A stretch of DNA of 64,000 bases, taken from assembly GCF_019737615.1 (NCBI RefSeq), contig NZ_JAHKKS010000011.1, positions 62,001 through 126,000 on the forward strand, in the 5' to 3' direction. Of the stretch, positions 1 to 9,324 are shown piece after piece. The first letter of the stretch is position 1. Each line of letters begins with the position of its first letter. A program made the position numbers and the translations under genes. The notes under the pieces were generated by a model. The model had not been told where the DNA came from and did no database searches. It saw only the letters and a program-made list of their open reading frames with translations. This DNA comes from Sphingobium xanthum (GTDB taxonomy: Bacteria; Pseudomonadota; Alphaproteobacteria; Sphingomonadales; Sphingomonadaceae).

Positions 1-17
1 GCCGCTATAGGCCCGAC

Positions 18-974
18 ATGCCGCATCGCGCCCGGACGATCGAGACTCAGATCAGAGCCTATGACGGCGCGTCGCTGATCGAGGCCGCGACGCTGATCCG
101 TGCGGGCGAGCCGGTCGCCGTGCCGACCGAGACCGTCTATGGCCTCGCCGCCGATGCGACGAAGGAGACCGCCGTGGCGCGCATCTATGCCGCGAAAGGG
201 CGCCCCTCGTTCAATCCGCTGATCGTCCATGTCGCCGATCTGGAAATGGCACGGCGGCTCGTGGCTTTTTCGTCCGCTGCGGAAACGCTGGCGAGGGCCT
301 TCTGGCCAGGCGCTCTGACGATGGTGCTACCGCGGCTGCCCGATTGCCCGGTGGCGGAGCTGGCAAGTGCCGGCCTGCCGACCCTGGCGGTGCGGTTGCC
401 GTCGCACCCCGCGATGCGCTCGCTCATTGCCGCCGCCGGCGTGCCGCTTGCCGCGCCTTCCGCCAACGCCTCGGGCGGCATCAGCCCCACCCGCGCTTCC
501 CATGTGCTGGCGAGCCTCGGCGGACGCATCCCGTTCATCCTCGATGCCGGCCCAACCAGCGACGGCGTTGAATCCACAATCGTTCGGCCTGATGCGGCAG
601 CGATCACCTTGCTGCGCCCCGGCCCGATCACGCCGGCGATGATCGAAGCGGCGATCGGTCTGCCGGTCGTAGATCCACGCCAGGCTGAAGGCATCACGGC
701 GCCCGGCCAGCTCGAAAGCCACTATGCCCCGTCCAAGCCGCTGACCCTCAATGCCGACGTGCCGGTCGAGGGGCGCTTTCACATCGGCTTCGGCCCGGGG
801 CCCTGCCAGCGCAATCTGAGCGCCACCGGTGATCTGGTGGAGGCGGCCGCCAATCTTTTCGCGACCCTGCACGAAGCGGATGCCAGCTCCTTTTCCGGAA
901 TCACCGTTGCGCCCATTCCCGAGCGCGATATCGGCATCGCGATCAACGACAGGTTGCGCCGCGCCGCAGCATGA
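18..974 (+). CDS. tsaC: L-threonylcarbamoyladenylate synthase (Sua5/YrdC family)
   Basis: This cytoplasmic enzyme makes threonylcarbamoyl-AMP from threonine, bicarbonate and ATP, the first step of the t6A37 modification of ANN-decoding tRNAs. The 318-residue protein has the YrdC fold in residues ~10-200, with PTETVYGL at 36-43 and the KGR-S-x-N nucleotide-binding pattern at 60-66. A separate C-terminal domain (~225-318) marks it as the longer two-domain Sua5 type rather than short TsaC. The ATG at 18 is the first in-frame start visible, but only 17 bases precede it, so the upstream context is unknown. Family assignment is secure; which symbol (sua5 or tsaC) to use is a convention. Confidence 0.93.
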   Translation: MPHRARTIETQIRAYDGASLIEAATLIRAGEPVAVPTETVYGLAADATKETAVARIYAAKGRPSFNPLIVHVADLEMARRLVAFSSAAETLARAFWPGALTMVLPRLPDCPVAELASAGLPTLAVRLPSHPAMRSLIAAAGVPLAAPSANASGGISPTRASHVLASLGGRIPFILDAGPTSDGVESTIVRPDAAAITLLRPGPITPAMIEAAIGLPVVDPRQAEGITAPGQLESHYAPSKPLTLNADVPVEGRFHIGFGPGPCQRNLSATGDLVEAAANLFATLHEADASSFSGITVAPIPERDIGIAINDRLRRAAA

Positions 975-1233
975 GACCGCCTTGCGTGACGCCGGTCGTA
1001 AGCAGCGCACAACTAGCCGGGATAGCGGCATTTTTCACGTTTGATGGTGCAACTCTTCGCGGAACCGCAGGATTTCAGCCCTGAGCCGCGTGCTCGGGAC
1101 GGGGCGGCAGGAGCACGCTTCATCGCTCCCCTGTTGGTGAGCGGGGCCTCGTCGCTAGTGCGCTTTTTCTTCGGGTTGTGCTTCGCAGCAATCGAAACGA
1201 TCGCGTGGAGCCAAAAGAATAAAGGACGTCGCA

Positions 1234-3213
1234 TTGCTGGGCCTTTCGAGAGTCGACCTCGATCCATCCATCGTTTTCATTGCGTTTCTCGCACTGCTGT
1301 CCGCCTTGCTGACATTGCGCGCGCTGGCCGCGCCACACCGCCCTGCGCGGCCGGTGTCGGAGGAAGGGGCGGAGCTGATCGGCGGATGCTCGGGCGCCCT
1401 GCTGCTGGCCTGGCTGACGACGGGTGAGCTTGTGCCTGCGCTCCCGGCCTTTCTGCTGTGTCTCTGTGGTGCGGCGCTGGCGCGCTATGTTGTCCATCGC
1501 CTGAGCATGCCGGGCATTCTCTGGATGACGAGCGCGGTGGCGGGTTTCTTCATCGGGGGCCTCTGGACCTGGCTTTTCCTGCAGGAAGCGGGGCTGCCCC
1601 GTTCACTCGAGATCGCGGCGCTCGCCGGCTTTGCTCTTTCCGTTCCCCTTTTCGCCATCGCCCAGATCGCCGGTTTCGCGCGCGAGGCCGTGGTGACGCA
1701 CGAGCGCTGGCGCCAGCCCTTCGAGCCGGCGACGAACACGGCGCCTGCCCGCCGCTTCAAGGTGTCGCTCCAGCTGCCCTGCTATGCCGAGCCGCCCGAG
1801 ATCGTGATGGGCACGATGAACCGCCTCGCCGCGCTCGATCACGACAATTTCGAAGTGCTGGTCTGCGACAACAACACGCAGGACGAGCGTCTCTGGCGCC
1901 CGCTCGAGGCGCATTGCCGCACGCTCAACGCGCGCATGGGCCGCGAATGCTTCCGCTTCTTCCATGTCGCCCCGCTGGAGGGCGCGAAGGCCGGCGCGCT
2001 CAATTATCTGCTCGACGGCCAAATGGCGAGCGACGCGGACATCATCGGCGTGATCGATGCCGACTATTACGCGCGGCCCGATTTCCTGTCGCGCCTGCTG
2101 CCTTATTTCGCGGATCCCGAGATCGGCTACATCCAGACGCCGCACGACTATCGCGCCTATCAGGCGAGCAGCTATCTGACCGCCTGCTACTGGGAATATA
2201 TGCCCTGCAACAAGGTCGATTATCCGGGCGTCAGCGAATATGGTGGCGCCTTCACGATCGGCACCATGTGCCTCATCCGCACCGAGGCGCTGCGCAAGGC
2301 GGGCGGCTGGGCGGAATGGTGCCTCACCGAAGACAGCGAAGTCTCCGTGCGCATCCGCGCGGCGGGCTATCGCGGCTATTATTTCGGCGAGACCTTCGGG
2401 CGCGGGCTCATTCCCGAGACGTTCGACGACTACAAGAAGCAGCGCTTCCGGTGGACGGCAGGCCCGGTGCAGCAACTGCGCCGCCACTGGCGGCTGTTCC
2501 TGCCTTCGCCCTTCGCGCCGGCCATGCCGGGTTGGACGAAGCTGCTGGAGGTGGTCCGCTGCCTTGCGCCGTTGCAGACGCTCGCCGGCCTCGCGCTAGG
2601 CGTCATGGGTCTCGCCTCGATGATCGCGGCCCTGGCGACGGGCGCGATGAAGCCGATCACGGTGCCGCCTGTCGCGGGCATGCTGCTGCTGATCGGCGCG
2701 GCGACCTGGTGCGTGCGCACCGTGCATCGTTATCGCCTCTCCGGTTGTCGCGACACCGAGGACATGATCCGGGGCGAAATCGCCCGCGCCTCGCTCGTCT
2801 ATGTCGTGCTGGTTGCGGGCATTGCCGGCCTCTCGAAGCGTCCGCTCGCCTGGCGGCGCACGCCGAAATTCGCTGGCCTCTCCGATGAATCACCCTTCGC
2901 CTCGACCATGGCGGAGACGATCGCGGGATCGGCCTGCATGGTCCTCGCGGTCGGCCTCCTGCTGGCGGCCCCCCTGATCGGAGAGGGCATGGCTTTGCTC
3001 TCGTTCCTTGGTCTCGCAGGCCTTGGCGTGCAGTTCTTCTGTGCTCCGGCGATGGCGGCCATGGCGATGCGGCGTTCCAGCCCGGTGCGCGAGCGGGTCG
3101 TGTGGCGCACGGCGCTCACACAGTCGCCCGCGCGCGAGACGGCGCCCGCGCTTGCGGCGCTGCCGGACGAACGTCGCCCGCTTACCGCGTCGGGCCGCTC
3201 GGCCATCCACTGA
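1234..3213 (+). CDS. membrane-embedded family 2 glycosyltransferase (cellulose-synthase-like)
   Basis: A processive-type GT2 glycosyltransferase expected in the inner membrane, polymerising or transferring sugar from a nucleotide sugar. The 659-residue product has about four hydrophobic segments before residue 150 and several more after ~430. Between them the catalytic domain shows the D,D,D,Q-x-x-R-W signature: CDNN at 211-214, DAD at 275-277, TED at 365-367 and QRFRW at 403-407. The start is a TTG at 1234 with AAAGGA about 8 bases upstream; I see no better ATG because the next Met lies after the first hydrophobic segment. The polymer made cannot be read from the sequence; beta-glucan or another exopolysaccharide is possible. 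The 259 bases before it hold no gene I can support. Confidence 0.82.
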   Translation: MLGLSRVDLDPSIVFIAFLALLSALLTLRALAAPHRPARPVSEEGAELIGGCSGALLLAWLTTGELVPALPAFLLCLCGAALARYVVHRLSMPGILWMTSAVAGFFIGGLWTWLFLQEAGLPRSLEIAALAGFALSVPLFAIAQIAGFAREAVVTHERWRQPFEPATNTAPARRFKVSLQLPCYAEPPEIVMGTMNRLAALDHDNFEVLVCDNNTQDERLWRPLEAHCRTLNARMGRECFRFFHVAPLEGAKAGALNYLLDGQMASDADIIGVIDADYYARPDFLSRLLPYFADPEIGYIQTPHDYRAYQASSYLTACYWEYMPCNKVDYPGVSEYGGAFTIGTMCLIRTEALRKAGGWAEWCLTEDSEVSVRIRAAGYRGYYFGETFGRGLIPETFDDYKKQRFRWTAGPVQQLRRHWRLFLPSPFAPAMPGWTKLLEVVRCLAPLQTLAGLALGVMGLASMIAALATGAMKPITVPPVAGMLLLIGAATWCVRTVHRYRLSGCRDTEDMIRGEIARASLVYVVLVAGIAGLSKRPLAWRRTPKFAGLSDESPFASTMAETIAGSACMVLAVGLLLAAPLIGEGMALLSFLGLAGLGVQFFCAPAMAAMAMRRSSPVRERVVWRTALTQSPARETAPALAALPDERRPLTASGRSAIH

Positions 3214-3239
3214 CGGGAGGGAACAGGCGCCCGGCGGCG

Positions 3240-3464
3240 TCAGTCGTCGGTGCAGTAATAGTCATCCCAGCGCTCCGCGCACTTCTTGCGAAGCACGCGG
3301 CCCCGGGCTCGGTCGGCCTCATCGCCGCTCGTCGTCGCCCAGTCGACCGCCTTGGAGGTCGCGTTGATCGGCGCACGCACGACATTATAGGCCGTGCGCG
3401 CAACGCAGCCGGGCAGCGTCAGCGACACGACGGCGCAGAGCGCAACGGCAGTCAGGGTCTTCAT
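3240..3464 (-). CDS. small lipoprotein, unknown function
   Basis: A 74-residue protein with a lipoprotein signal peptide: a short basic start, a hydrophobic stretch and the lipobox LPGC, after which the mature part is only about 55 residues and ends in a Cys/Tyr/Asp-rich tail (YYCTDD). I chose the ATG at 3464 because GGAGGAGG sits just upstream; a longer reading to 3497 would put a proline/glycine-rich stretch before the signal peptide. It is convergent with the glycosyltransferase, 26 bases away. I do not recognise the family. It is probably membrane-anchored in the periplasm. Confidence 0.6.
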   Translation of the reverse strand: MKTLTAVALCAVVSLTLPGCVARTAYNVVRAPINATSKAVDWATTSGDEADRARGRVLRKKCAERWDDYYCTDD

Positions 3465-3610
3465 CGGTCGGCCTCCTCCAGGCGAGTTTGACGGCACGCT
3501 AGAAGGAAAATGTGGCCGAGCAATGAACGATGCGGCCGCTGGAGGGATTTCGCGGCAGGTGGATCACCTGCCGGCCCGGAAATCACGGAAACAACGAAAA
3601 CCTGCCGAAA

Positions 3611-4147
3611 TCAGGCGTCGGCGCGCAGCCGGTCGGCAAAGCCCTTGCGCAGCTTCTGCAGCTTGGGCGGGATGACAGCCATGCAATAGGGATTGCGGGT
3701 GCCGACCCGGTCCCAATATTGCTGGTGATAATCCTCGGCCGGATACCAGACACCCAGCGGCTCGATCGCCGTGACGATCGGGTCGGACCAGTCGGCCTGT
3801 GCCCGCTCGATGCCGGTCACGGCTTCGGCGCGCTGCTCCTCGTCATGCGGGAAGATGGCGGAGCGATATTGCGTGCCCACGTCGTTGCCCTGGCGATTGA
3901 GCGTCGTCGGATCATGCGTCGCGAAGAAGATGTCGAGCAGGTCGGCATAGCCGATCACCTCCGGATCATAAGTGATGCGGATGGCCTCGGCATGGCCCGT
4001 CGTGCCCGTGCAGACTTCCTCATAGGTCGGATTGGCCTTGGTGCCGCCAATATAGCCGCTCTCGATGCCGATCACGCCGTTGAGGCTCTGATAGACAGCC
4101 TCGGTACACCAGAAACAGCCGCCGGCCAGCGTCGCGGTCGCCTTCAT
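3611..4147 (-). CDS. msrA: peptide-methionine (S)-S-oxide reductase
   Basis: Repairs oxidised methionine (the S-sulfoxide epimer) in proteins, using thioredoxin as reductant. The 178-residue protein carries the MsrA signature GGCFWCTEA at residues 9-17, with catalytic Cys11, and ends with the usual basic C-terminus. Length matches the single-domain cytoplasmic MsrA; there is no MsrB fusion and no signal peptide. It lies alone between the small lipoprotein gene and argC; a strong hairpin separates it from argC, so it is probably transcribed on its own. Confidence 0.96.
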   Translation of the reverse strand: MKATATLAGGCFWCTEAVYQSLNGVIGIESGYIGGTKANPTYEEVCTGTTGHAEAIRITYDPEVIGYADLLDIFFATHDPTTLNRQGNDVGTQYRSAIFPHDEEQRAEAVTGIERAQADWSDPIVTAIEPLGVWYPAEDYHQQYWDRVGTRNPYCMAVIPPKLQKLRKGFADRLRADA

Positions 4148-4172
4148 CGGATCGTCCTTTCAACAATGCGGG

Positions 4173-4203
4173 TTTGGCGCAGAGATAAGGTCTCCGCGCC
4201 AAA
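4173..4203. terminator. hairpin between argC and msrA
   Basis: Two 13-base arms (4173-4185 and 4191-4203) form an inverted repeat with one mismatch around a 5-base loop. It sits just after the argC stop codon on the minus strand and before msrA. There is no run of U, so it could be a transcript-end stabiliser rather than an intrinsic terminator. Confidence 0.45.
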
Positions 4204-4225
4204 TCGCAATGTCACCGGCTGGAGA

Positions 4226-5152
4226 TCAGAGGCGCAGGCCTGTCGTCTCGGGTAGCCCGGACATCAGATTGAGGTTCTGCACCGCCGCGCCGGACGCGCC
4301 CTTGCCGAGATTGTCGAGCACGGCGACCAGACGCACCTGCTCGCCGCCCCTATCGCCAAAGACGAAGAGCTGCATGACGTCCTTGTCCTTCAGAAGCTCG
4401 ATCGGCAGCGTCGCCGCGTCGTAGCTCGTAGGGACGGAGATGATCGGCGATCCGGCATAATGGTCGGCCAGCGCCGTGCGCATCCGGGCGGCATCCGCGC
4501 CCACGGGCAAGGTGGCGAGGTGAAGCGGGATCTCGACGATCATGCCCGAATAGACCGGGACGACCGTGGGCGCGAAGATCGGCCGGTGGAGAAGGCCGCA
4601 GCGCTCCTTCATCTCCGGCACATGCTTGTGGCCAAGCGTCAGGCCGTAGGTCGCGAACGCGCTCGGGGCGCCGGCCGCGCCCTCATAATCGGCGATCATC
4701 GACTTGCCGCCGCCCGAATAGCCTGACGCCGCATAGCAGGAGAGGCGCGCATCGACCGGGATCAGCCCGGCCTGCACCAGCGGCGCGACCAAGGCGATGA
4801 AGCCGGTCGAATAGCAGCCCGGATTGCTGACGAAGCGTGCCCGCGCGACTGTCTCGCGGCCCGAGATTTCCGGCAGGCCATAGACCCAGCCCGGCGCCAC
4901 GCGATGCGCGGTCGAGGCATCGACGACGCGCGTCGTCTCGTTGGCGATCATCGCGACCGACTGCTTCGCCGCCTCGTCCGGCAGGCAGAGCAGTACGATA
5001 TCCGCGGCATTGATCGCCCCGGCGCGCGCGGCGTCGTCCTTGCGCTGGGCATCGTCCAGCGTGATGAGATCGAATTCGGTCCGGCCGTCGAGCCGCTCGC
5101 GGATCTGGATACCTGTCGTGCCAGCCGCGCCATCGATGAAAATCTTGGTCAT
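4226..5152 (-). CDS. argC: N-acetyl-gamma-glutamyl-phosphate reductase (type 2)
   Basis: Third step of arginine biosynthesis: NADPH-dependent reduction of N-acetylglutamyl-5-phosphate to the semialdehyde. The 308-residue protein starts with a Rossmann motif (DGAAGTTG, 7-14) and has the catalytic cysteine in SNPGCYSTG (Cys113). The short length and N-terminal sequence fit the type 2 ArgC common in alphaproteobacteria. Its start codon is only 4 bases after the NlpC/P60 stop codon, so it is probably the last gene of a pepA - TPR - nlpC - argC transcript. That mixes peptide turnover with amino-acid synthesis; whether this is functional or just convenient is not shown. Confidence 0.96.
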   Translation of the reverse strand: MTKIFIDGAAGTTGIQIRERLDGRTEFDLITLDDAQRKDDAARAGAINAADIVLLCLPDEAAKQSVAMIANETTRVVDASTAHRVAPGWVYGLPEISGRETVARARFVSNPGCYSTGFIALVAPLVQAGLIPVDARLSCYAASGYSGGGKSMIADYEGAAGAPSAFATYGLTLGHKHVPEMKERCGLLHRPIFAPTVVPVYSGMIVEIPLHLATLPVGADAARMRTALADHYAGSPIISVPTSYDAATLPIELLKDKDVMQLFVFGDRGGEQVRLVAVLDNLGKGASGAAVQNLNLMSGLPETTGLRL

Positions 5153-5156
5153 TGTT

Positions 5157-6044
5157 CTAAATCCTGCGCCGGTCCGTTACCGGCTGCTCGTGCCTGTCCT
5201 GGAACCGCGCGATAACATCGGCAAGCGGCTCGATCGTGACGGCCATGGCGTCGGCTGTGGCGTGGATCAGGCGCGTGCCGTCCACCATGAAGCCGACATG
5301 GCCGGGAAAGAAGACCATGTCGCCTCGTCGGAGTTCCGCCGTGTCGGGCAGCGGTGCGCCGACCTCCTGCGCCTGCTGATCGGTGTCGCGCGGCGCGGCA
5401 ATCCCACAGGCGGCAAAGGCCGTCTGCAACAGGCCCGAGCAATCATAGCCAAGACCGCCGCGTGCCGCCCAGACATAGGGCCGGCCCAGCGCGCGCTCGG
5501 CGACCGACACCCAGTCGCTCTCGACCGTGTCGAGCGCGCGGACATGCCGCAGATGGATGAAGCCCTCACCGGTCGCGAGATAGTCGCCCTCTATCTCGCC
5601 GTTCACGCGCGCATTGGCGGGCAGCAACGCCAGGACGGGAGCCTTGAAATCTGCCGCCGCGAAGACCGGCGCCGGCACGGTCGTGATATGGCTTGCCTTG
5701 CCCGGCTCGCCGAGCGCGTCCATCGGCACATAGCCGACATAATGATCATGCCCGCAATAGCCCCAGGCCCAGCCGCTGCGCGCGTCGAGCATGTGGAAGG
5801 CCTCGCCATGCAGCAATTCGCTGACCGCGCCCGCGTCCGCGCCGGGCGCGCTGCGCACCATGGTCGAGGCTGCGATACACTGGCGCGGCACCGGCGCCGC
5901 ATAATGCGGGGCGAAATAGTAGTCGGCGAGCGCGACGTCGGCGAGGTCCGCCCGGATCGCGCGCACGCGCGCGTCATAGCCGCGGGAAACCCCGTCCAGC
6001 GTGACGCGCCTGCGCGCGGTGGGAGATGCCGCTGTTCCGTGCAT
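5157..6044 (-). CDS. NlpC/P60 family cell-wall peptidase with SH3-type domains
   Basis: A 295-residue cysteine peptidase likely to cut gamma-D-glutamyl-diamino-acid bonds in murein peptides. The C-terminal NlpC/P60 domain has the catalytic Cys in YDCSGL (Cys202) and the histidine in GHVGF (His249); the N-terminal two thirds look like bacterial SH3 domains (Trp/Tyr/Gly-rich). I see no clear signal peptide, as in the intracellular dipeptidyl-peptidase VI type that works in peptide recycling. I chose the ATG at 6044; an upstream TTG at 6062 would add six residues. It lies between a TPR protein and argC, downstream of an aminopeptidase that could trim the released peptides. Confidence 0.85.
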   Translation of the reverse strand: MHGTAASPTARRRVTLDGVSRGYDARVRAIRADLADVALADYYFAPHYAAPVPRQCIAASTMVRSAPGADAGAVSELLHGEAFHMLDARSGWAWGYCGHDHYVGYVPMDALGEPGKASHITTVPAPVFAAADFKAPVLALLPANARVNGEIEGDYLATGEGFIHLRHVRALDTVESDWVSVAERALGRPYVWAARGGLGYDCSGLLQTAFAACGIAAPRDTDQQAQEVGAPLPDTAELRRGDMVFFPGHVGFMVDGTRLIHATADAMAVTIEPLADVIARFQDRHEQPVTDRRRI

Positions 6045-6076
6045 CGAAGGCCCCTGCGCCAAAAGGGGTTAAGAGG

Positions 6077-7018
6077 TCAAGGGATGGCGCATTGCGACAA
6101 CAGCGCCGCCGTTATGGGATCGAGGTTGGTTTCGGTCTCTCGGGCGCTCAAGCCAACTTGGCGAGCGGCGTCTGCCCACTCGCTATTATCGACTACCACG
6201 GACAAACAGAGTTCCGGACTCTCATCCAGCTGTCCTGCGATGCTTTCGAGTGCGAATATTCGTAGCCGGAATGCTTCCTTGCGTTGCCCTGCGAGGAGGT
6301 AGCGCACGGCCGCGCTTGTATAGGCCGAGAGGAAGCGCGGAAGGAATTCTGAACGCTTTGGCCCCTTGGCAACTTCGAAATCCTGCGCGGCGCGTGCCAG
6401 AAGAGCATCGAATTCTTTCGGGTCTGTCGATGCAGCCGGTACACCACGCCGCAGAAGCGAGAATCCGTTTGCTACGGTCTCGTCATTGTTCGGCCCAAGC
6501 GTTTCCAGCCGTATCTGATAGGCTTGTTTCAGATACTCGACGACTTCAGGGGGAGGCTCTTTGGATAGTTCTTCAAGCGCATCGGCATAACTGTGAAGCG
6601 CGAGCGCGACCAGCGGGTGACGCCGACCAAAGACCTTCTCATAGCCCGCGATGCTGCGGTGGAGATAAACGAGGGATTCTTGGGCTAGGGCGTTTGCAAG
6701 AGACCCCTGATCTTCGAAGTGAGCCATTGCGAGATGAGCATTGTAAAGCTCTACACCGAAAGATGTGAGCAAATCGGCACGCGCGAGACCATCATCTGTC
6801 GCCTCAAGTTGTCGCTCGAGTGCTGCCCTAGCCTGTGCGAACTTGCCGTCGCTCGCCAGCGTTACTGGCGCGCGGACGAGATCTTCCATTATATCCGGCG
6901 ACAAGCGGTCTTTGGTCTCGACCGACTCGGCAGGGGCAGGTGGTGGGGTTTGGGCAAGACCGCTCTGCGCGCTGGAGATTGCGATGAGGACAGCTAGGAT
7001 GATCTTCCTAGCGCCCAT
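6077..7018 (-). CDS. secreted TPR-repeat protein, unknown function
   Basis: A 313-residue protein with a cleavable signal peptide (hydrophobic residues ~5-20, then Gln). The body contains helical repeats of the kinesin-light-chain TPR type: two copies of the pattern hydrophobic-x2-A/S ... LG/FG-x-x-H/N-x-x-VA spaced about 45 residues. It probably acts as a periplasmic scaffold; no enzyme motif is visible. The ATG at 7018 overlaps the last 11 bases of pepA (7008-7018), so translation is likely coupled. The repeats look degenerate, and I cannot name a family. The base composition is somewhat less GC-rich than its neighbours. Confidence 0.7.
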   Translation of the reverse strand: MGARKIILAVLIAISSAQSGLAQTPPPAPAESVETKDRLSPDIMEDLVRAPVTLASDGKFAQARAALERQLEATDDGLARADLLTSFGVELYNAHLAMAHFEDQGSLANALAQESLVYLHRSIAGYEKVFGRRHPLVALALHSYADALEELSKEPPPEVVEYLKQAYQIRLETLGPNNDETVANGFSLLRRGVPAASTDPKEFDALLARAAQDFEVAKGPKRSEFLPRFLSAYTSAAVRYLLAGQRKEAFRLRIFALESIAGQLDESPELCLSVVVDNSEWADAARQVGLSARETETNLDPITAALLSQCAIP

Positions 7019-8399
7019 AGCGTCCCTGCAGCATCGCAAAGGCCGCGCGCAGTCCATAGGCCTCGCCGCCCTTGGCGCGGCCGGGCTTGGCGGTCGGGCG
7101 CCAGGCGAAGGTATCGAAATGCGCCCAGGGCGTCTTGTTCGGGACGAAGCGCTGGAGGAACAGAGCGGCCGTGATCGACCCGGCATAGGCGCTCTCGCCG
7201 CTGTTCGAGAGATCGGCGATGTCGCTCTTGAAGAGGTCGTTATAAGGCTCCCAGAGCGGCAGGCGCCACATCTGGTCGTCGACCTGGACGCCGCTGGCGA
7301 GCAGGTCGGCCGCCAGTGCCTCGTCATTGGTGAACATGGCCGGCAGATCGGGGCCGAGCGCCACGCGCGCGGCGCCGGTCAGCGTCGCGAAGTCGATGAT
7401 GAGCTCCGGCGCATCCTCGCCCGCCTTGGTCAGCGCGTCGCCCAGCACCAGCCGGCCTTCCGCATCGGTATTGCCGATCTCGACGGTCAGGCCCTTGCGG
7501 CTGCGCAGCACGTCGCCGGGGCGGAAGGCATTGCCGCTGATCGCATTCTCGGCGACCGGCAGCAGCAGGTGCAGCCGCACCGGCAGGTTGGCTCCCATCA
7601 CGAGATCGGCCAGCGCCAGCGCATGCGCCGAGCCGCCCATGTCCTTCTTCATGAGGCGCATGGCCGAACCCGGCTTGATGTCGAGCCCGCCCGTGTCGAA
7701 GGTGATGCCCTTGCCCACGATGGCGATGCGCGGATTGTCCTCACGGCCCCAGAGTAGTTCGATCAGGCGCGGCTGATTGGCGCGGTCGGCTGCGCGGCCC
7801 ACGGCGTGGATCATTGGATAGCCGGTTTCCAGCGCGTCGCCGCGCGTCACCGTCATTGCCGCCTCGTGACGCTCGGCGCTCTGCTTCGCAAGCGCCTCGA
7901 TCTGGTCCGGCCCCATATCGGCGGTCGGCACATTGACCATGTCGCGCACCAGCGCCGTCGCGCGGGCCACCGCGGCCGCGCCGTCGATCGCCCCAGGCTG
8001 GCTGGTGAGAAGGATGCGCGGACCTTTCTCGCTCTTCTTCTCCTTGTACCGCTCGAAGCGATACTGCGCGGTCATCCAGCCCAGGATGGCGGCGCCGGGC
8101 TCGCCGTTCGCGAGGCGATAGCTGCCCTCGGGCAAGGTCTCAGCCAGCCGCGCGAGGCACCAGTTGGTGAGCGCGTCCGCCTTGGCGACGCCGGCCAGCA
8201 CCGCCCAGTCCTCTGGCTTCTCGCCCGGAAGGATGGCATGGGCCGACGCGCTCGGCTTGAAGCCTTGCGCGGCGAGTGCGGCGCGGTGGCGCTCGGGCTG
8301 GGTGGTGAGCCAGTCGTCATAGCCGGCTGCGTCGACGAGATGGATGGAATGGGCGCTTTGGCCCGCATCCGGGCGCACGAGATCGGCTGGGTCCGTCAT
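7008..8399 (-). CDS. leucyl aminopeptidase family protein (M17)
   Basis: A two-metal cytosolic aminopeptidase removing N-terminal residues from peptides. The 463-residue protein carries the M17 signature NTDAEGRL at 310-317 and the metal/active-site segments VGKGITFDTGG (Lys230, Asp235) and KKDMGG (251-256). Start: the ATG at 8399 begins MTDPADL; a longer frame to 8447 adds a very basic stretch that does not look like protein. First gene of the minus-strand run pepA - TPR - nlpC - argC. Together with the NlpC/P60 hydrolase next door it could handle murein-derived or general peptides. Divergent from the DUF3298 lipoprotein gene. Confidence 0.93.
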   Translation of the reverse strand: MTDPADLVRPDAGQSAHSIHLVDAAGYDDWLTTQPERHRAALAAQGFKPSASAHAILPGEKPEDWAVLAGVAKADALTNWCLARLAETLPEGSYRLANGEPGAAILGWMTAQYRFERYKEKKSEKGPRILLTSQPGAIDGAAAVARATALVRDMVNVPTADMGPDQIEALAKQSAERHEAAMTVTRGDALETGYPMIHAVGRAADRANQPRLIELLWGREDNPRIAIVGKGITFDTGGLDIKPGSAMRLMKKDMGGSAHALALADLVMGANLPVRLHLLLPVAENAISGNAFRPGDVLRSRKGLTVEIGNTDAEGRLVLGDALTKAGEDAPELIIDFATLTGAARVALGPDLPAMFTNDEALAADLLASGVQVDDQMWRLPLWEPYNDLFKSDIADLSNSGESAYAGSITAALFLQRFVPNKTPWAHFDTFAWRPTAKPGRAKGGEAYGLRAAFAMLQGRYGR

Positions 8400-8487
8400 G
8401 CGACCGGGCTTAGTCCTCCGTTCCCGGCTCGGCAAGCCGGTGCGCATGCGCTAAGGTGCGGTGTTCTGCGTGGAGAGGAGACAGACC

Positions 8488-9324
8488 ATGCGCCTTTTGT
8501 CCGTTGCCGGCCTCAGCCTGTCCGCCACGCTGTTGCTCTCTGCCTGCGGAGGCGGGGCGGACAAGGCGCCCGACGCGCCGAATGCGGTTGCGCCAGCCGC
8601 CAATGTCGCGAACATGGCGACGCCCGTGCCGGAAGCGACCGGAGCGCCCGCGGGCAACAAGGTGGTGAGCTACGAAGAGGACAAGATCGAGTTCCGCTAT
8701 AGCTGGCCCACGCAGGCTGCCGCGATCCCGGAGCTGGACGGCTGGCTCGCCGGCAACGCGGAGAGCCTCAAGAAGAAGACCGTCGATGGCGGGCGCAACG
8801 AACAGGCGAGCGCCAAGAAGGACGATTATGTCTTCAACGGCTACAGCTATTCGGAGGACTGGCATGTCGCCGCGGACCTGCCGAGCCTGCTTGTCATGCA
8901 GAGCGACGGATACAGCTACACCGGCGGCGCGCACGGCATGCCCATCGTCACGGCGCTGTTCTGGGACAAGGCGAAGAAGCAGCGGCTCGCGACCGGCGCG
9001 ATCTTCGACCTGCCGGCGCTGACGGCGGGCATCAAGGACCGCTTCTGCGAGGCGCTGGACGAGGAGCGCGGTGAGCGCCGGGGCGCGCCAGTGAAAGCGG
9101 ACGATCCGGACGAGCTGCCCGATTTCGTCCAATGCGTCGACATCGCGAAGCAGACCATCCTGCCGGTCTCGCTCAGGGGCAAGGCGCTCGATACGTTGCG
9201 CATCGTCATCATGCCCCATGAGGCCGGTCCTTATGCCGAGGGCATTTACGAGATCGACCTGCCAGTTGACTCGGCCATCCGCAAGGCGGTGAAACCGCCC
9301 TATGCGGGAGCGTTCGGCGGCTAG
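8488..9324 (+). CDS. DUF3298/DUF4163-type lipoprotein (RsiV-like fold)
   Basis: A 278-residue lipoprotein (lipobox LLSAC near residue 17) followed by an Ala/Pro-rich linker and then a domain with the YTGGAHG motif and the aromatic/acidic pattern of the DUF3298 family, known from the anti-sigma factor RsiV and the deacetylase PdaC. In Proteobacteria these stand-alone lipoproteins have no settled role; some of this fold bind lysozyme. The start ATG at 8488 follows GAGAGGAGA. Its stop codon overlaps the stop of convergent rimO in the four bases CTAG (9321-9324). Confidence 0.72.
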   Translation: MRLLSVAGLSLSATLLLSACGGGADKAPDAPNAVAPAANVANMATPVPEATGAPAGNKVVSYEEDKIEFRYSWPTQAAAIPELDGWLAGNAESLKKKTVDGGRNEQASAKKDDYVFNGYSYSEDWHVAADLPSLLVMQSDGYSYTGGAHGMPIVTALFWDKAKKQRLATGAIFDLPALTAGIKDRFCEALDEERGERRGAPVKADDPDELPDFVQCVDIAKQTILPVSLRGKALDTLRIVIMPHEAGPYAEGIYEIDLPVDSAIRKAVKPPYAGAFGG

